Notes: generated by a model not told the origin, from the sequence alone. A stretch of DNA of 35,126 bases from Paraclostridium dentum (GCF_012922555.1 NZ_WIPK01000019.1:1-35126), one strand, 5' to 3'; numbered from the stretch's first letter, positions 16,719-26,920 are shown. Translations and numbers: made by a program.

Positions 16719-17078
16719 TGGCTTAGCCTTTGGGGTAAATACAACTGCCATTATATATCCAAAAAATATAGCTGCTGTTATGCCTCCTGCAGTTGCAGTT
16801 ATACCACCTGTAAAAATCCCCATAAATCCATCTTGTTCTATCGCTTTAACAACTCCATTATATAAAGAATATCCAAACCCTATTATAGGAACAGTTGCTC
16901 CAGAACCTCCAAACTCTACAATAGGCTGATATACACCTAAAAAGCTTAATATTACTCCACTTGTTACATAAGTAACCATTACATATGGTGTTTGCAATTT
17001 AAAGTAGTCCATTAATATCTGAGCGATTAAACATATGGTTCCTCCTACTAAAAACACTTTAAGATACTCTATAAGCAC
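16716..17078 (-). CDS. spoVAE: Stage V sporulation protein AE
   Basis: 120 residues, start GTG at 17078 with AGGAGGTG upstream. Four hydrophobic segments and the paralogous motif shared with SpoVAC (GATVPIIGFGYSLYNGVVKAIEQDGFMGIFTGG, stated here only by its ends GATVPI and FTGG). SpoVA proteins form the channel that moves Ca-dipicolinate into the forespore during sporulation and out at germination. It is the last gene of spoVAC-D-E and starts 12 bases after spoVAD. The operon is the reduced three-gene form of clostridia; B. subtilis has seven genes. Confidence 0.93.
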   Translation of the reverse strand: MLIEYLKVFLVGGTICLIAQILMDYFKLQTPYVMVTYVTSGVILSFLGVYQPIVEFGGSGATVPIIGFGYSLYNGVVKAIEQDGFMGIFTGGITATAGGITAAIFFGYIMAVVFTPKAKP

Positions 17079-17090
17079 TTCTTACACCTC

Positions 17091-18104
17091 CTATTCATTT
17101 TCTATAACTACAGCATGAGCTACACTAGGTATACTCTCTTTTTGCAATGTACTTGTAGGTGATAATAATGCCCCTGTTGAAACTAGCATAACCTTATTAA
17201 ATTTTTTAGATTTTAACATTTTATAAATATATCCATTGAAAACAGATGCTGAACATCCACATCCACTTCCACCACAATGAACATCTTGATCATCTAAATT
17301 AAAAATTTCTACTCCACAATCAGTATAAACTTTAGATATATCTAATCCTTTTTCTTTTAATAAGTCTATCGTTATTTGCATACCTAACGTTCCTAGGTCA
17401 CCTGTTGCAATCATGTCAAAGCTATTTGGATCATCTTTTGTATCCACAAAGTAAGAGTATATAGTATCTATAGCTGCTGGAGCCATAGCTGCTCCCATAT
17501 TATTTGCATCACTTATCCCTTTATCAATTACCTTGCCTATTGTTATATACTTAACCTTTGGCCCTTGTCCTTTACTCGATATTAAAGAGCAACCAGATCC
17601 AGTAACTGTCCATTGTGCCGTCATAGGTTTTTGACTTCCTAATTCCAATGGAAACCTAAATTGCCTTTCTGCAGTACAATAATGACTTGAAGTAGCTGCA
17701 ACCACTAAGTCTGCAAATCCTCCATCAACTAACATCGACCCTAATGATAAAGAAAGCGCCATAGTAGAACAAGCTCCATAAACTCCTAAAAATGGAATAT
17801 TTACTTCTCGAGCTGCAAATGATGTTGATAACAGTTGATTTAGTAAATCTCCAGCAATCATATAATCTATATCCTCTACAGATTTATTAGAATTTTTTAT
17901 TGCATTTTCTATAACTGTTTGAACCATCTTACTTTCTGCAAATTCCCAACTTTTTTCGCCAAATAAGTCATCATCAAGTTTCATATCAAAATATTCTTTC
18001 AGAGGTCCGTTAGCCTCTTTAGGACCCACTATTGATGATGTAGATATTATAGTTGGTCCATTCTCTAATTTAATAGTTCTTTTTCCTATCCTATTTCTAG
18101 CCAC
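17091..18104 (-). CDS. spoVAD: Stage V sporulation protein AD
   Basis: 337 residues, start GTG at 18104 behind AAAGGAGA. The chain has a thiolase-like fold related to 3-ketoacyl-ACP synthase III, recognisable from GACSTMALSLSLG (Cys near 112) and the C-terminal CGGSGCGCSASVF. In B. subtilis SpoVAD binds dipicolinic acid directly and sits on the outer face of the inner spore membrane. Its dipicolinate-binding role here is inferred from the family and from its position between spoVAC and spoVAE. Confidence 0.95.
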   Translation of the reverse strand: MARNRIGKRTIKLENGPTIISTSSIVGPKEANGPLKEYFDMKLDDDLFGEKSWEFAESKMVQTVIENAIKNSNKSVEDIDYMIAGDLLNQLLSTSFAAREVNIPFLGVYGACSTMALSLSLGSMLVDGGFADLVVAATSSHYCTAERQFRFPLELGSQKPMTAQWTVTGSGCSLISSKGQGPKVKYITIGKVIDKGISDANNMGAAMAPAAIDTIYSYFVDTKDDPNSFDMIATGDLGTLGMQITIDLLKEKGLDISKVYTDCGVEIFNLDDQDVHCGGSGCGCSASVFNGYIYKMLKSKKFNKVMLVSTGALLSPTSTLQKESIPSVAHAVVIENE

Positions 18105-18119
18105 CTATATATCTCCTTT

Positions 18120-18557
18120 CTATATGATAAATTTTATTATGTAGTATATTAACCCACATAACACAGATGAGCCTATTCCATATACTAAAACAGGCCCTGC
18201 AATCTTAAATAAATTTGCCCCAACACCCATTACATATCCTTCTCTTTTGTACTCCATAGCGGGTGATACTATAGAGTTTGCGAATCCAGTTATTGGAATG
18301 ATAGATCCAGCCCCTGCTCTTTTGCCAATTAAGTCATACACTCCTAATCCTGTTAAAAATGCACCTATAAAAATTAAAGTCATAGATGTTGCTCCAGCTG
18401 CTTTCAATTTATCTAGTCCAAAATTCATATAAACATCATTTATAGCCTGCCCAATTACACAAATTATTCCACCTACAATAAATGCTAATATATAATTTTT
18501 TGCATACGTAGGTTTTGGACTTATTTTATCAACATATTCTTTATAATTTTTATCCAT
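18120..18557 (-). CDS. spoVAC: Stage V sporulation protein AC
   Basis: 145 residues, ATG at 18557 with AGGAGGTC upstream. Four membrane segments; the motif GAGSIIPITGFANSIVSP is the counterpart of the one in SpoVAE. In B. subtilis SpoVAC behaves as a mechanosensitive channel for Ca-dipicolinate. It is the first gene of the spoVA unit, separated from sigF by a terminator, so it should have its own late (probably sigma-G) promoter in the 50 bases before it. I could not find a convincing match to the sigma-G consensus there. Confidence 0.94.
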   Translation of the reverse strand: MDKNYKEYVDKISPKPTYAKNYILAFIVGGIICVIGQAINDVYMNFGLDKLKAAGATSMTLIFIGAFLTGLGVYDLIGKRAGAGSIIPITGFANSIVSPAMEYKREGYVMGVGANLFKIAGPVLVYGIGSSVLCGLIYYIIKFII

Positions 18558-18604
18558 ATTCTGACCTCCTATTTAATCAAGCTATATACTGTTATTATTT
18601 AACA

Positions 18605-18643
18605 AAACAAAAAAAATAAACCCTAATTTAAGGGTTTATTTTT
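18605..18643 (-). terminator. Terminator of the spoIIA operon
   Basis: A 13-pair stem AAAAATAAACCCT / AGGGTTTATTTTT around a 6-base loop, followed in the minus direction by TTTGTTTTGTT. It separates the early spoIIA operon from the late spoVA operon. Confidence 0.85.
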
Positions 18644-19406
18644 ATCCTATATAAGTCTTTAGTTTTGATAATACTTTTTTCTCTATTCTAGAAACTTGTA
18701 CTTGAGATATATTTAAAAGTTCTCCTATTTCACTCTGAGTCTTATCTTCAAAGTACCTAAGCATTATAATCTGTCTTTCTCTTTTATCTAATTTTCCTAA
18801 TACCTCTTTTAATAAAAGATTATCTATAACTTTATCTTCTTCATCTTCACCTTTTAGGCTAATTTTATCAATTAGGCATATAGGTGCTCCTTCTTCTTCA
18901 TGTATTACTCCATGTAAGTATTCCACAGAGAAATTTGATTCTAATGCCATAACCAATTCTTCTTTATCTACCCCTACAACTTTTGCTAGTTCCTCTATAG
19001 TTGGCTCTCTTCCTAATTTTTTAGTTAGAACTTCAGTTTGCGTTTTAGCTTTTATTGCTACTTGTTTTAAAGATCTTGAGACTTTTATCATTCCATCATC
19101 TCTTAAATATCTTTTTATTTCTCCTAAAATCATAGGTACTGCATATGTAGAGAATTTAACATTAAATTTAGGATCAAATTTATAAATTGATTTTATAAGT
19201 CCTATTGACCCTAATTGAAATAAATCATCTCTTTCATACCCTATATTTAAAAATTTAGATACAACACTTCTAACTAACCCTAAATTACTCTCTATAAGTA
19301 TTTCTTTTGCTTCTTCATCCCCATTTTGTACAAGTTGTATTAATCTTAAAGTCTCCTCATGGCTAAGCAATCCCTTTCTTTCTTCTTTATTGGCAGTTAT
19401 CCCCAT
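18642..19406 (-). CDS. sigF: RNA polymerase sigma-F factor
   Basis: 254 residues with sigma regions 2 (DDLFQLGSIGLIKSIYKFDP), 3 and 4 (helix-turn-helix near residues 220-245, with SEIGELLNISQVQVSRIEK). Sigma-F is the first forespore-specific sigma factor and is held inactive by SpoIIAB until SpoIIAA releases it. It is the third gene of spoIIAA-AB-sigF; its AGAGGT site overlaps the spoIIAB stop, with a 10-base gap. Length and gene order are as in B. subtilis and C. difficile. Confidence 0.97.
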   Translation of the reverse strand: MGITANKEERKGLLSHEETLRLIQLVQNGDEEAKEILIESNLGLVRSVVSKFLNIGYERDDLFQLGSIGLIKSIYKFDPKFNVKFSTYAVPMILGEIKRYLRDDGMIKVSRSLKQVAIKAKTQTEVLTKKLGREPTIEELAKVVGVDKEELVMALESNFSVEYLHGVIHEEEGAPICLIDKISLKGEDEEDKVIDNLLLKEVLGKLDKRERQIIMLRYFEDKTQSEIGELLNISQVQVSRIEKKVLSKLKTYIG

Positions 19407-19416
19407 AACAAAACCT

Positions 19417-19851
19417 CTATTCTATATTAGATGAATCTATTTTCTTTTTCATAATAACTTTAGTTCCCTCGCCCTTTTTAGAAGAAACAGTTACTTTATC
19501 CATGAAACTTTCCATAACGGTAAATCCCATACCAGATCTTTCTAATTCAGGTTTCGATGTATATAATGGCTGCATGGCCATATCTAAATCTTCTATACCA
19601 TTTCCAGTGTCTTCTACTGTGATAGTTATTTCTCTATCTTCTATTTCACATCTTATATTAACAAATTTAGTTTCATCTTCATCATATCCATGTATTATTG
19701 AATTAGTTACAGCTTCAGATACCGCAGTTTTTATATCTGCAATTTCATCTAATGTAGGATCTAATTTAGCTGCAAATGATGCAACTATTACCCTTGCAAA
19801 ACTTTCATTTTCTGATCTTGCCGAAAACTTTACTTCCACAATATTATTCAT
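19417..19851 (-). CDS. spoIIAB: Anti-sigma F factor / serine kinase SpoIIAB
   Basis: 144 residues from the ATG at 19851, placed 8 bases after AGGAGG; a TTG at 19857 is too close to that site. It overlaps the end of spoIIAA by 8 bases, suggesting coupling. The GHKL ATPase fold shows the N box [10 protein letters not shown], the G1 box DTGNGI and the G2 region SGMGFTV. The protein binds sigma-F and phosphorylates SpoIIAA. Confidence 0.96.
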   Translation of the reverse strand: MNNIVEVKFSARSENESFARVIVASFAAKLDPTLDEIADIKTAVSEAVTNSIIHGYDEDETKFVNIRCEIEDREITITVEDTGNGIEDLDMAMQPLYTSKPELERSGMGFTVMESFMDKVTVSSKKGEGTKVIMKKKIDSSNIE

Positions 19852-20200
19852 TTGCAACGCCTCCTAAAAAAGAACTTAAAGCATCTTCATAAGTGTCGTG
19901 AATTTGTATGATCTTATTCATTCCAGATAAATCAAAAATCTTTTTTACTCTTGAATTTAAATTAATTACAGCTACCTTTCCACCCTCACTAGATATTTTT
20001 TTGTATCTACCAATAACTACTCCAATACCTGAAGAATCCATAAAATTCATATTTTTAAAATCAAAAACTATATTCTTGATTTGCTTATCTTGTATAACAT
20101 AATCAATCTCTTCTCTTACTTCATTTGCAATATGATGGTCCAATTCTTTACTTAAAAACTCAACTTTTAAGTTTTTATTGTCTAAAGAAAAATTTATCAT
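19844..20200 (-). CDS. spoIIAA: Anti-anti-sigma F factor SpoIIAA
   Basis: 118 residues, a STAS-domain protein. The phosphorylated serine lies in MDSSGIGV (Ser56/57). When dephosphorylated by SpoIIE it displaces sigma-F from SpoIIAB. The ATG follows AGGAGGGGG, one of several G-rich binding sites in the window. A sigma-H promoter lies 45 bases upstream. Confidence 0.96.
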   Translation of the reverse strand: MINFSLDNKNLKVEFLSKELDHHIANEVREEIDYVIQDKQIKNIVFDFKNMNFMDSSGIGVVIGRYKKISSEGGKVAVINLNSRVKKIFDLSGMNKIIQIHDTYEDALSSFLGGVANE

Positions 20201-20244
20201 TAGCTTCCCCCTCCTATCGAATTTAAAAATGATACTTTTTATTC

Positions 20245-20270
20245 AATTCTATAAATCAGATTATTATCCT
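20245..20270 (-). promoter_or_regulatory. Sigma-H promoter of the spoIIA operon
   Basis: Read on the minus strand, AGGATAAT (20263-20270) matches the sigma-H -35 element (AGGAnnT) and GAATT (20245-20249) its -10 element, with 13 bases between. B. subtilis and C. difficile spoIIA are sigma-H dependent, so the match has biological support. Confidence 0.7.
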
Positions 20271-20363
20271 TCAACGAAATTTAAATAGTTTTGTTTTATT
20301 GTATCAAAAAACTATTTATTAAAATATTATATATTATACTAAATTAGTTTTGGAGGAATAATA

Positions 20364-21599
20364 ATGGATTTTATTGACAACAAAGTTTCTGCCCGACTTG
20401 GTGGTTCATCATTTTTTGAAAGCAATGATAAACTCTATAAATTCGAGAAAATAAAAAAAATAACAAAAGAGGTTAAATCTAAATTTCCTGATGTAAAACT
20501 TATCGATATGGGAGTTGGAGAACCTGATAAAATGGCTGATAGTTCTATTGTTGATATATTATGTGTTGAAGCTGGAAAACCTGAAAATAGGTTTTACTCA
20601 GACAATGGAATTATTGAATTTCAAGAAGCTTCTTGTAGATATTTAAACAATATGTATAATTTAAAAAATATAACCCCTGAAAATATAGTTCATGGAATAG
20701 GTTCTAAACCAGTACTTGCTATGATTCCACTATGTTTCATAAACCCTGGGGATATATGTCTAATGCCCTCTCCTGCATACCAAGTACTTGGAACATATTC
20801 AAAATTTTTAGGTGGTGAAATTTATAAGCTTCCTTTATGTCCCGAAAATAATTTTTATCCAGATTTAGACAGCATACCTGAAGATATAAGGAAAAGATCA
20901 AAACTTTTATATTTAAATTATCCAAATAATCCTACTGGTCAAATCGCAACAAAAGAATTTTATGAGCATGCAGTTAAATTTGCAAAAGAAAATGATATTA
21001 TTATTGTTTCTGATTTAGCATATGGAGCTTTAACTTATGGAGACTCTGCTCCTATTAGCATATTGAGTGTCGATGGTGCCCTTGATGTCTGTATAGAGAT
21101 TCATTCTCTATCAAAATCATTTAATATGACTGGTTGGAGGTTAGCATTTGTTGTCGGTTCTAAAAAAGCTATGCAACTATATTGTGCTATAAAAGGCCAT
21201 ACTGACTCTGGCCAATTTAGAGCTATTCAAAAATCAGGTGCTTATGCACTCGACAACTATCATAACTTAATAAATTTAAATAAAGAAAGATATTCAAGAA
21301 GGTTTGACTTGCTAGTTGATGTTTTAAATCAAGTTGGATTTAAAACAAATAAGCCTGAGGCTGGATTTTATTCTTATGTTAAAATGCCTAAAGGAATTAA
21401 AAATGGAGTTAGATTCAACAGCGCTGAAGAAGCAAGTCTTTATATCCTTTCTCATGCTTTAGTGTCTACTGTTCCTTGGGATGATTGTGGAAGTTTTTTA
21501 AGATTTTCAGTTACCTATGATGCTAATTCTTTAACTGATGAAGTTAATGTGATGAATGAGCTTAAAAGAAGACTTTTATCTTTAAATCTAGAGTTCTAA
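20364..21599 (+). CDS. PLP-dependent class I aminotransferase, LL-diaminopimelate aminotransferase-like
   Basis: 411 residues. A fold type I aminotransferase: substrate-binding MGVGEPD near residue 49, NYPNNPTGQ near 190, the Tyr of SDLAYGAL, and the PLP lysine in SLSKSFNMTGWRLAF near 253. The early segments GGSSFFE, RFYSDNG and HGIGSKPVL are typical of the LL-diaminopimelate aminotransferase (DapL) group, which makes LL-DAP for lysine and peptidoglycan in one step. No dap genes adjoin it, so the substrate is not certain and other amino acids remain possible. GGAGG lies 7 bases before the ATG. Confidence 0.8.
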   Translation: MDFIDNKVSARLGGSSFFESNDKLYKFEKIKKITKEVKSKFPDVKLIDMGVGEPDKMADSSIVDILCVEAGKPENRFYSDNGIIEFQEASCRYLNNMYNLKNITPENIVHGIGSKPVLAMIPLCFINPGDICLMPSPAYQVLGTYSKFLGGEIYKLPLCPENNFYPDLDSIPEDIRKRSKLLYLNYPNNPTGQIATKEFYEHAVKFAKENDIIIVSDLAYGALTYGDSAPISILSVDGALDVCIEIHSLSKSFNMTGWRLAFVVGSKKAMQLYCAIKGHTDSGQFRAIQKSGAYALDNYHNLINLNKERYSRRFDLLVDVLNQVGFKTNKPEAGFYSYVKMPKGIKNGVRFNSAEEASLYILSHALVSTVPWDDCGSFLRFSVTYDANSLTDEVNVMNELKRRLLSLNLEF

Positions 21600-21612
21600 A
21601 TTGAATATAATT

Positions 21613-21642
21613 AAAGGGTACCTCAATTGTGAGATACCCTTT
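21613..21642. terminator. Bidirectional terminator between aminotransferase and helicase genes
   Basis: A 13-pair stem AAAGGGTACCTCA / TGAGATACCCTTT with one non-Watson-Crick position and a 4-base loop, followed by TTAATAT on plus and by TTAATTATATT on minus. It lies between convergent genes. Confidence 0.8.
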
Positions 21643-21655
21643 TAATATCTATATA

Positions 21656-23248
21656 TTATTTGCTTTTTCTTTTATTATTTGCTTTTTCTATATTAACTTT
21701 GTTTCCTTTTATTTTTATGTTCTTCATTTTATCAAGAACTTTTCTAGTGTGTTTCTTTGGTATCTCTACAAAAGTATATTTATCATATATATCTATAGTT
21801 CCAACTAATTTACCTGGTATTCCAACTTCTCCAGCTATAGCCCCAACGATATCTTTAGCTTGAACTTTTTGTTTTCTACCTATATTGATAAATAATCTAG
21901 TCATTCCAGACTCAGCACCTGTACTATGACTTTCTTCTATTATTTCTTCTTTTGCTTCATCACCTAGCGCTAATTTAACTAAAGCAGCAGCTATATCTAA
22001 AGTATCATAATCTTCTTCTTTGCAGAAGTTCTCTAACCATTGTACTTGCTTTGTTAAATGACCTTCTTCTATAGTAGATTTTACTTGATCAAAGAATAAA
22101 CTTACTTTTTTCTCTTCAACATCTGATATTGAAGGTATGCTATGTTTTTCTAATTTAGATTTAGTATATCTTTCTATATCTTTCATCTTTCTCATTGCTT
22201 TTCCGAAAACAAAAGTGAATGATACTCCATTTCTACCAGCTCTACCTGTTCTTCCGATTCTGTGTACATAGTACTCTTCATCTTGTGGTAAATCATAGTT
22301 AAATACAGCTTCTACATCGTCAACATCTATTCCTCTAGCAGCAACATCTGTAGCAACTAATATATCGATAGTTCCATTTCTGAACTTATCCATTACTATA
22401 TCTCTTTGAGTTTGCTTTAAATCTCCATGTAGTGCATCTGCAAAATACCCTCTTGCTTGTAAATCACTAACTAATTCATCAGCACCTCTTTTTGTGTTAC
22501 AAAATACTACTGATAATTTAGGGTTGTATACATCTACTAATCTACATAATACTTCTAACTTATTAGCAGCTTTAGTTTCTATATAATATTGTTTTATATT
22601 AGGAACTGTAAGTTCTTTTCTAACTATTCTTACATGCTCAGGATTTTTTTGGAATCTCTTTGTTAAATCTAATATACCCTTAGGCATAGTAGCTGAGAAG
22701 AAAGTTGTTTGTCTATTTTCAGGAGTTTCATTTAAAATCATCTCAATGTCTTCTCTGAATCCCATATCTAGCATTTCATCCGCTTCATCTAATATAACCA
22801 TTTTTACTTTATCTAACTTTAAAGTCTTACGATTTATATGGTCTATTATACGACCTGGAGTTCCTATAACGATTTGAACGCCACTCTTAAGAGACTTTAT
22901 TTGTCTGTCTATAGGCTGTCCTCCATATACAGGTAAAGTTTTTATCCCGTGCATGTACTTACCTATTTTTCTTATTTCACTTGAAACTTGTATTGCTAAT
23001 TCTCTTGTTGGACATAAAACTACCGCTTGTAGACTCTTGTCCTCTGGGTCTACCATATCTAATATAGGTATACTAAATGCTGCTGTTTTCCCCGTACCTG
23101 TTTGTGCTTGACCTATAATATCTACTCCAGTAATTATTTTTGGTATTGCTTGAGCTTGTATTGGAGATGGTTCCTCGAATCCCATTTCTAATACAGCTTT
23201 TTTTATGTTCTCATTTATTGGTAAATCATCGAATTTAACTATATTCAT
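21656..23248 (-). CDS. DEAD-box RNA helicase with DbpA-type RNA-binding domain
   Basis: 530 residues from the ATG at 23248 (AAAGGA upstream); a longer TTG-initiated frame has no binding site. The Q motif (FDDLPINENI...PIQAQAIP), Walker A AQTGTGKT, PTRELA, DEAD, SAT and HRIGRTGRAGR motifs are all intact. The C-terminal 75 residues (TRLFINIGRKQKV to the basic end) form the DbpA/CsdA-type RRM that binds structured RNA, in some cases 23S rRNA. Likely roles are ribosome assembly and cold-time RNA remodelling. Confidence 0.93.
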   Translation of the reverse strand: MNIVKFDDLPINENIKKAVLEMGFEEPSPIQAQAIPKIITGVDIIGQAQTGTGKTAAFSIPILDMVDPEDKSLQAVVLCPTRELAIQVSSEIRKIGKYMHGIKTLPVYGGQPIDRQIKSLKSGVQIVIGTPGRIIDHINRKTLKLDKVKMVILDEADEMLDMGFREDIEMILNETPENRQTTFFSATMPKGILDLTKRFQKNPEHVRIVRKELTVPNIKQYYIETKAANKLEVLCRLVDVYNPKLSVVFCNTKRGADELVSDLQARGYFADALHGDLKQTQRDIVMDKFRNGTIDILVATDVAARGIDVDDVEAVFNYDLPQDEEYYVHRIGRTGRAGRNGVSFTFVFGKAMRKMKDIERYTKSKLEKHSIPSISDVEEKKVSLFFDQVKSTIEEGHLTKQVQWLENFCKEEDYDTLDIAAALVKLALGDEAKEEIIEESHSTGAESGMTRLFINIGRKQKVQAKDIVGAIAGEVGIPGKLVGTIDIYDKYTFVEIPKKHTRKVLDKMKNIKIKGNKVNIEKANNKRKSK

Positions 23249-23363
23249 ATATTGTTTCCTTTCCGTTATCAATTTATATTAACTTTATCAATTATATATT
23301 TTTTTTAAATATTATGCAATTAATATTTTATCCTAATAGTAAATATCGTATTCAATTTAAAGC

Positions 23364-23395
23364 AAAATAGAGGGTATTATATAACCCTCTATTTT
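23364..23395 (-). terminator. Terminator after the Na/Ca exchanger gene
   Basis: A perfect 12-pair stem AAAATAGAGGGT / ACCCTCTATTTT with an 8-base loop, located just after the exchanger stop codon. A pure T run follows on the plus strand. On the minus strand the tail is TTTTGCTTTAAATT. Confidence 0.75.
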
Positions 23396-23396
23396 T

Positions 23397-24353
23397 TTAT
23401 TTTATATATGTAAAATATAGAACAAATAAATATAGTAAATATGTAAGTAGCATTAAGACTCCTTGAAGTCGATAAATTTTTTCCTTTATAATTGTAGGAA
23501 CTGTTAAAATTAAAACTAATATTATCATAAATGGAAAATCTATAATTGATGTTTGTTTAAGTATTGGCGTATCATTTATAAAAGATGATATAGATATTAC
23601 TGAAACTATATTTAAAATGTTAGCCCCCAATATATTCCCTACAGATATAGCATTATGCTTCTTTTTTATAGCCGTTAAACAAGATACTAACTCAGGAAGT
23701 GAAGTGCCTAATGCTATTACAGTTAAACTTATAACCCCTTGTGGAACTCCTATATATTTAGCTATTATTATTCCATTATCAACCAATAGTCTAGAACCTA
23801 TTATCATCATAATTATCCCAGCTATAAATAAAAATCCTATTTTCAACACGTTAATTGATTTTATCTCTTTCCTCGTACTCGTGTCTGATACTGATCTCAT
23901 TTTAGTTTTTGGTATACTCTTATAATTGTTAATCATGTAAATAATTAACATTCCCATGAGAGCCATAGCATCTTTTCTATCTATAACTTTATCCAAACCT
24001 AATACAATTAAAATGATTATAGATATGATTAATAATGTAGCTTTTGAATTAAATACTTTTTTATCTACTTTAAAAGGTCTAATAATTGCAACTAATCCAA
24101 GCGCTAATCCCGTATTACAAATTATAGAACCTACTGCATTTCCTAAACTCATTGTAGTATGACCTTTTATTGATGCACATACTGACACTGTCAATTCAGG
24201 AAATGTAGTTGCTAAACTAACTATAGTTGCTCCTAAAACAATTTCAGGTATATTAGTTTTTTTTCCTACAGATATAGTAGAGTCTATAAATATATCCGCA
24301 CCCTTTGTTATAAGTATAAACCCTATTAAAAATAGTCCTATTGTAAATATCAT
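23397..24353 (-). CDS. Calcium/sodium antiporter (CaCA family, YrbG-like)
   Basis: 318 residues from the ATG at 24353, preceded by a very G-rich site (AAGGGGGG); a TTG-initiated longer frame lacks a site. About ten membrane segments. The two inverted alpha repeats are visible: GATIVSLATTFPELTVS near residue 45 and LTVIALGTSLPELVSCLTAI near 210, each with the ion-binding Pro-Glu. A cytoplasmic loop of Lys/Ser-rich residues separates the halves. The family exchanges Ca2+ for Na+ or H+ across the cell membrane. There are no cotranscribed partners. Confidence 0.92.
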   Translation of the reverse strand: MIFTIGLFLIGFILITKGADIFIDSTISVGKKTNIPEIVLGATIVSLATTFPELTVSVCASIKGHTTMSLGNAVGSIICNTGLALGLVAIIRPFKVDKKVFNSKATLLIISIIILIVLGLDKVIDRKDAMALMGMLIIYMINNYKSIPKTKMRSVSDTSTRKEIKSINVLKIGFLFIAGIIMMIIGSRLLVDNGIIIAKYIGVPQGVISLTVIALGTSLPELVSCLTAIKKKHNAISVGNILGANILNIVSVISISSFINDTPILKQTSIIDFPFMIILVLILTVPTIIKEKIYRLQGVLMLLTYLLYLFVLYFTYIK

Positions 24354-24570
24354 TATATCCCCCCTTATTAAATAGATATTCAATCAGCTTAATTCTATAT
24401 GTATAAAAAATTTTTAAATTATTCTTAAAATTTATGTTTATTCGACATTTTAACCGGGTATTAAATGAATATAACAAAATAACAGAAAAATCTATCAAAA
24501 AAGAAAAGATAGTGTAAAATTCTGTATACAAAATACTAATTCTATGTTATGATTATATTGTTTAAAAAAT

Positions 24571-24582
24571 ATCTAGCTAGAT
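24571..24582. repeat. 12-base perfect palindrome in the pflB leader
   Basis: ATCTAGCTAGAT lies 51 bases before the pflB ATG in the 279-base gap between the divergent exchanger gene and pflB. It could be an operator or a small hairpin. No Rex-type (TTGTTAA...TTAACAA) or clear sigma-A promoter was recognised in this gap. Confidence 0.35.
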
Positions 24583-24632
24583 TTTATAAAATAAATATAC
24601 TCAACACATATAAACTTAAGGAGGCTATCAAC

Positions 24633-26864
24633 ATGAATGCATGGCAAGGATTCAAAACTGGTAGATGGACTAAAGAAATAAACGTAAGAGAGTTCATACA
24701 ATTAAACTACAAACCATATGAGGGAGATGATTCTTTCTTAGCTGGAGCAACTGAGAACACTAAAAAATTATGGAATGAAGCTATGGATCTTTTCAAAAAG
24801 GAAAGAGACAATGGTGGAACATTAGACGTAGATACTGATACTGTATCTTTAATAGATGCTTACGGTCCTGGTTATATAGACAAGGATTTAGAAACAGTAG
24901 TAGGTGTTCAAACTGACGCTCCTTTAAAGAGAGCTGCAATGCCTTTCGGTGGAATAAGAATGGTTGAAACTTCTTGTGAAGCTTACGGATACAAATTAAA
25001 CCCAGAAATAAGTGAAATATTCACTAAATACAGAAAAACTCATAACCAAGGTGTATTCGATGCTTATACTCCTGACATGAGAGCTGCTAGAAGTGCTGGT
25101 ATAATAACTGGTTTACCAGATGCTTACGGTAGAGGTAGAATAATAGGTGACTACAGAAGAGTTGCTCTATACGGTGTTGATAAATTAATACAAGATAAAT
25201 TAGATCAAAAAGCTTCTTTAGAAGTTAGATGTATAGATGAAGAAGTTATAAGATTAAGAGAAGAATTATCTGATCAAATAAAAGCATTAGAAGCATTAAA
25301 GAGAATGGCTGCATCTTACGGATTCGACATAGCTCAACCTGCTACTAACGCAAAAGAAGCTGTTCAATGGACATACTTCGGATACTTAGGAGCTGTTAAA
25401 GATCAAAACGGAGCTGCAATGTCTTTAGGTAGAGTATCATCTTTCTTAGACATATACTTCGAAAGAGATTTAGCTGCTGGTGTATTAACTGAAGAAGAAG
25501 CTCAAGAAATAATGGACCACTTCGTTATGAAGTTAAGAATGGTTAGATTCTTAAGAACTCCTGAATACAACGATTTATTCTCTGGAGACCCAACTTGGGT
25601 AACTGAGTCTATAGGTGGTATGGGATTAGATGGTAGAACATTAGTAACTAAAAACTCATTCAGAATGTTAAATACTTTATATACTCTTGGACCATCTCCA
25701 GAGCCAAACTTAACAGTATTATGGTCTACTCAATTACCTCAAGGATTCAAAAACTTCTGTTCTAAAGTATCAATAGACACAAGTTCTGTTCAATACGAGA
25801 ACGATGATTTAATGAAGCCTTACTGGGGAGATGACTACGGTATAGCTTGTTGTGTATCTGCAATGAGAATAGGTAAACAAATGCAATTCTTCGGAGCTAG
25901 AGTTAACTTAGCTAAAACTTTATTATACGCTATAAACGGTGGTGTAGATGAGAAGAAATTCAAGCAAGTTGGACCTAGATTCGAGCCTATAACTTCTGAA
26001 TACTTAGAGTACGATGAAGTTATGCAAAAATTCGATATGTTTACAGATTGGTTAGCTAACTTATATGTAAATACATTAAACGTAATACATTTCATGCATG
26101 ATAAGTATTCTTATGAAGCATTAGAAATGGCTCTACATGATAGAGACGTATTCAGAACTATGGCTTGTGGTATAGCTGGTTTATCAGTATGTGCTGACTC
26201 ATTATCTGCTATAAAATACGCTAAAGTTAAAACTATAAGAAATGAAGAAGGAATAGTTGTTGACTTCGAAGTTGAAGGAGATTTCCCTAAATACGGAAAC
26301 AACGATGACAGAGTTGACGATATAGCTGTTGAATTAGTTGAAAGCTTCATGAATAAGATAAGAAAGAACAAGACTTACAGAAATTCTTATCATACTCAAT
26401 CTATACTTACTATAACTTCAAACGTTGTTTATGGTAAGAAAACTGGTAACACTCCTGACGGAAGAAGAGCTGGTGAGCCATTTGCTCCAGGAGCTAACCC
26501 AATGCACGGAAGAGATAATAGCGGTGCTTTAGCATCATTATCATCAGTTGCTAAATTACCATACGAGCATGCTCAAGATGGTATATCTAATACTTTCTCT
26601 ATAGTACCAGGTGCTTTAGGAAAAGATATGGATGAAAGAGTAAACAACTTATCTTCAATGATGGATGGATACTTTGCTCAAAATGCTCATCACTTAAACG
26701 TAAACGTATTTGATAGAGCTACTTTAGAAGATGCTATGGAGCATCCAGAAAAATACCCTCAATTAACTATAAGAGTTTCAGGATACGCTGTAAACTTCAT
26801 CAAGTTAACTAGAGAGCAACAATTAGACGTTATAAATAGAACATTCCACGGAAAAATGTGCTAA
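24633..26864 (+). CDS. pflB: Pyruvate formate-lyase (formate C-acetyltransferase)
   Basis: 743 residues from the ATG at 24633, 7-8 bases after AAGGAGG; the frame is open further upstream but without a site. It converts pyruvate and CoA to acetyl-CoA and formate by a glycyl radical. The catalytic pair Cys406-Cys407 (GIACCVSAM) and the radical Gly717 (RVSGYA) are present. Its codon use differs from its neighbours: C-ending codons for Asn, Tyr and Phe and GGT/GGA for Gly are frequent, a sign of high expression. Its activase gene pflA follows after a strong terminator, so the two are separately transcribed. Confidence 0.97.
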   Translation: MNAWQGFKTGRWTKEINVREFIQLNYKPYEGDDSFLAGATENTKKLWNEAMDLFKKERDNGGTLDVDTDTVSLIDAYGPGYIDKDLETVVGVQTDAPLKRAAMPFGGIRMVETSCEAYGYKLNPEISEIFTKYRKTHNQGVFDAYTPDMRAARSAGIITGLPDAYGRGRIIGDYRRVALYGVDKLIQDKLDQKASLEVRCIDEEVIRLREELSDQIKALEALKRMAASYGFDIAQPATNAKEAVQWTYFGYLGAVKDQNGAAMSLGRVSSFLDIYFERDLAAGVLTEEEAQEIMDHFVMKLRMVRFLRTPEYNDLFSGDPTWVTESIGGMGLDGRTLVTKNSFRMLNTLYTLGPSPEPNLTVLWSTQLPQGFKNFCSKVSIDTSSVQYENDDLMKPYWGDDYGIACCVSAMRIGKQMQFFGARVNLAKTLLYAINGGVDEKKFKQVGPRFEPITSEYLEYDEVMQKFDMFTDWLANLYVNTLNVIHFMHDKYSYEALEMALHDRDVFRTMACGIAGLSVCADSLSAIKYAKVKTIRNEEGIVVDFEVEGDFPKYGNNDDRVDDIAVELVESFMNKIRKNKTYRNSYHTQSILTITSNVVYGKKTGNTPDGRRAGEPFAPGANPMHGRDNSGALASLSSVAKLPYEHAQDGISNTFSIVPGALGKDMDERVNNLSSMMDGYFAQNAHHLNVNVFDRATLEDAMEHPEKYPQLTIRVSGYAVNFIKLTREQQLDVINRTFHGKMC

Positions 26865-26920
26865 TTATAACTTAATATACATGTAAACATATTATAACAA
26901 TCAATTATCAAAGTATATTC

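Noticed and set aside
18558-18604. A sigma-G promoter before spoVAC (CAGTATA as a one-mismatch -10)
   Set aside because: No -35 element of the GnATA type lies 17-18 bases upstream, so the match is too weak to report as a feature.
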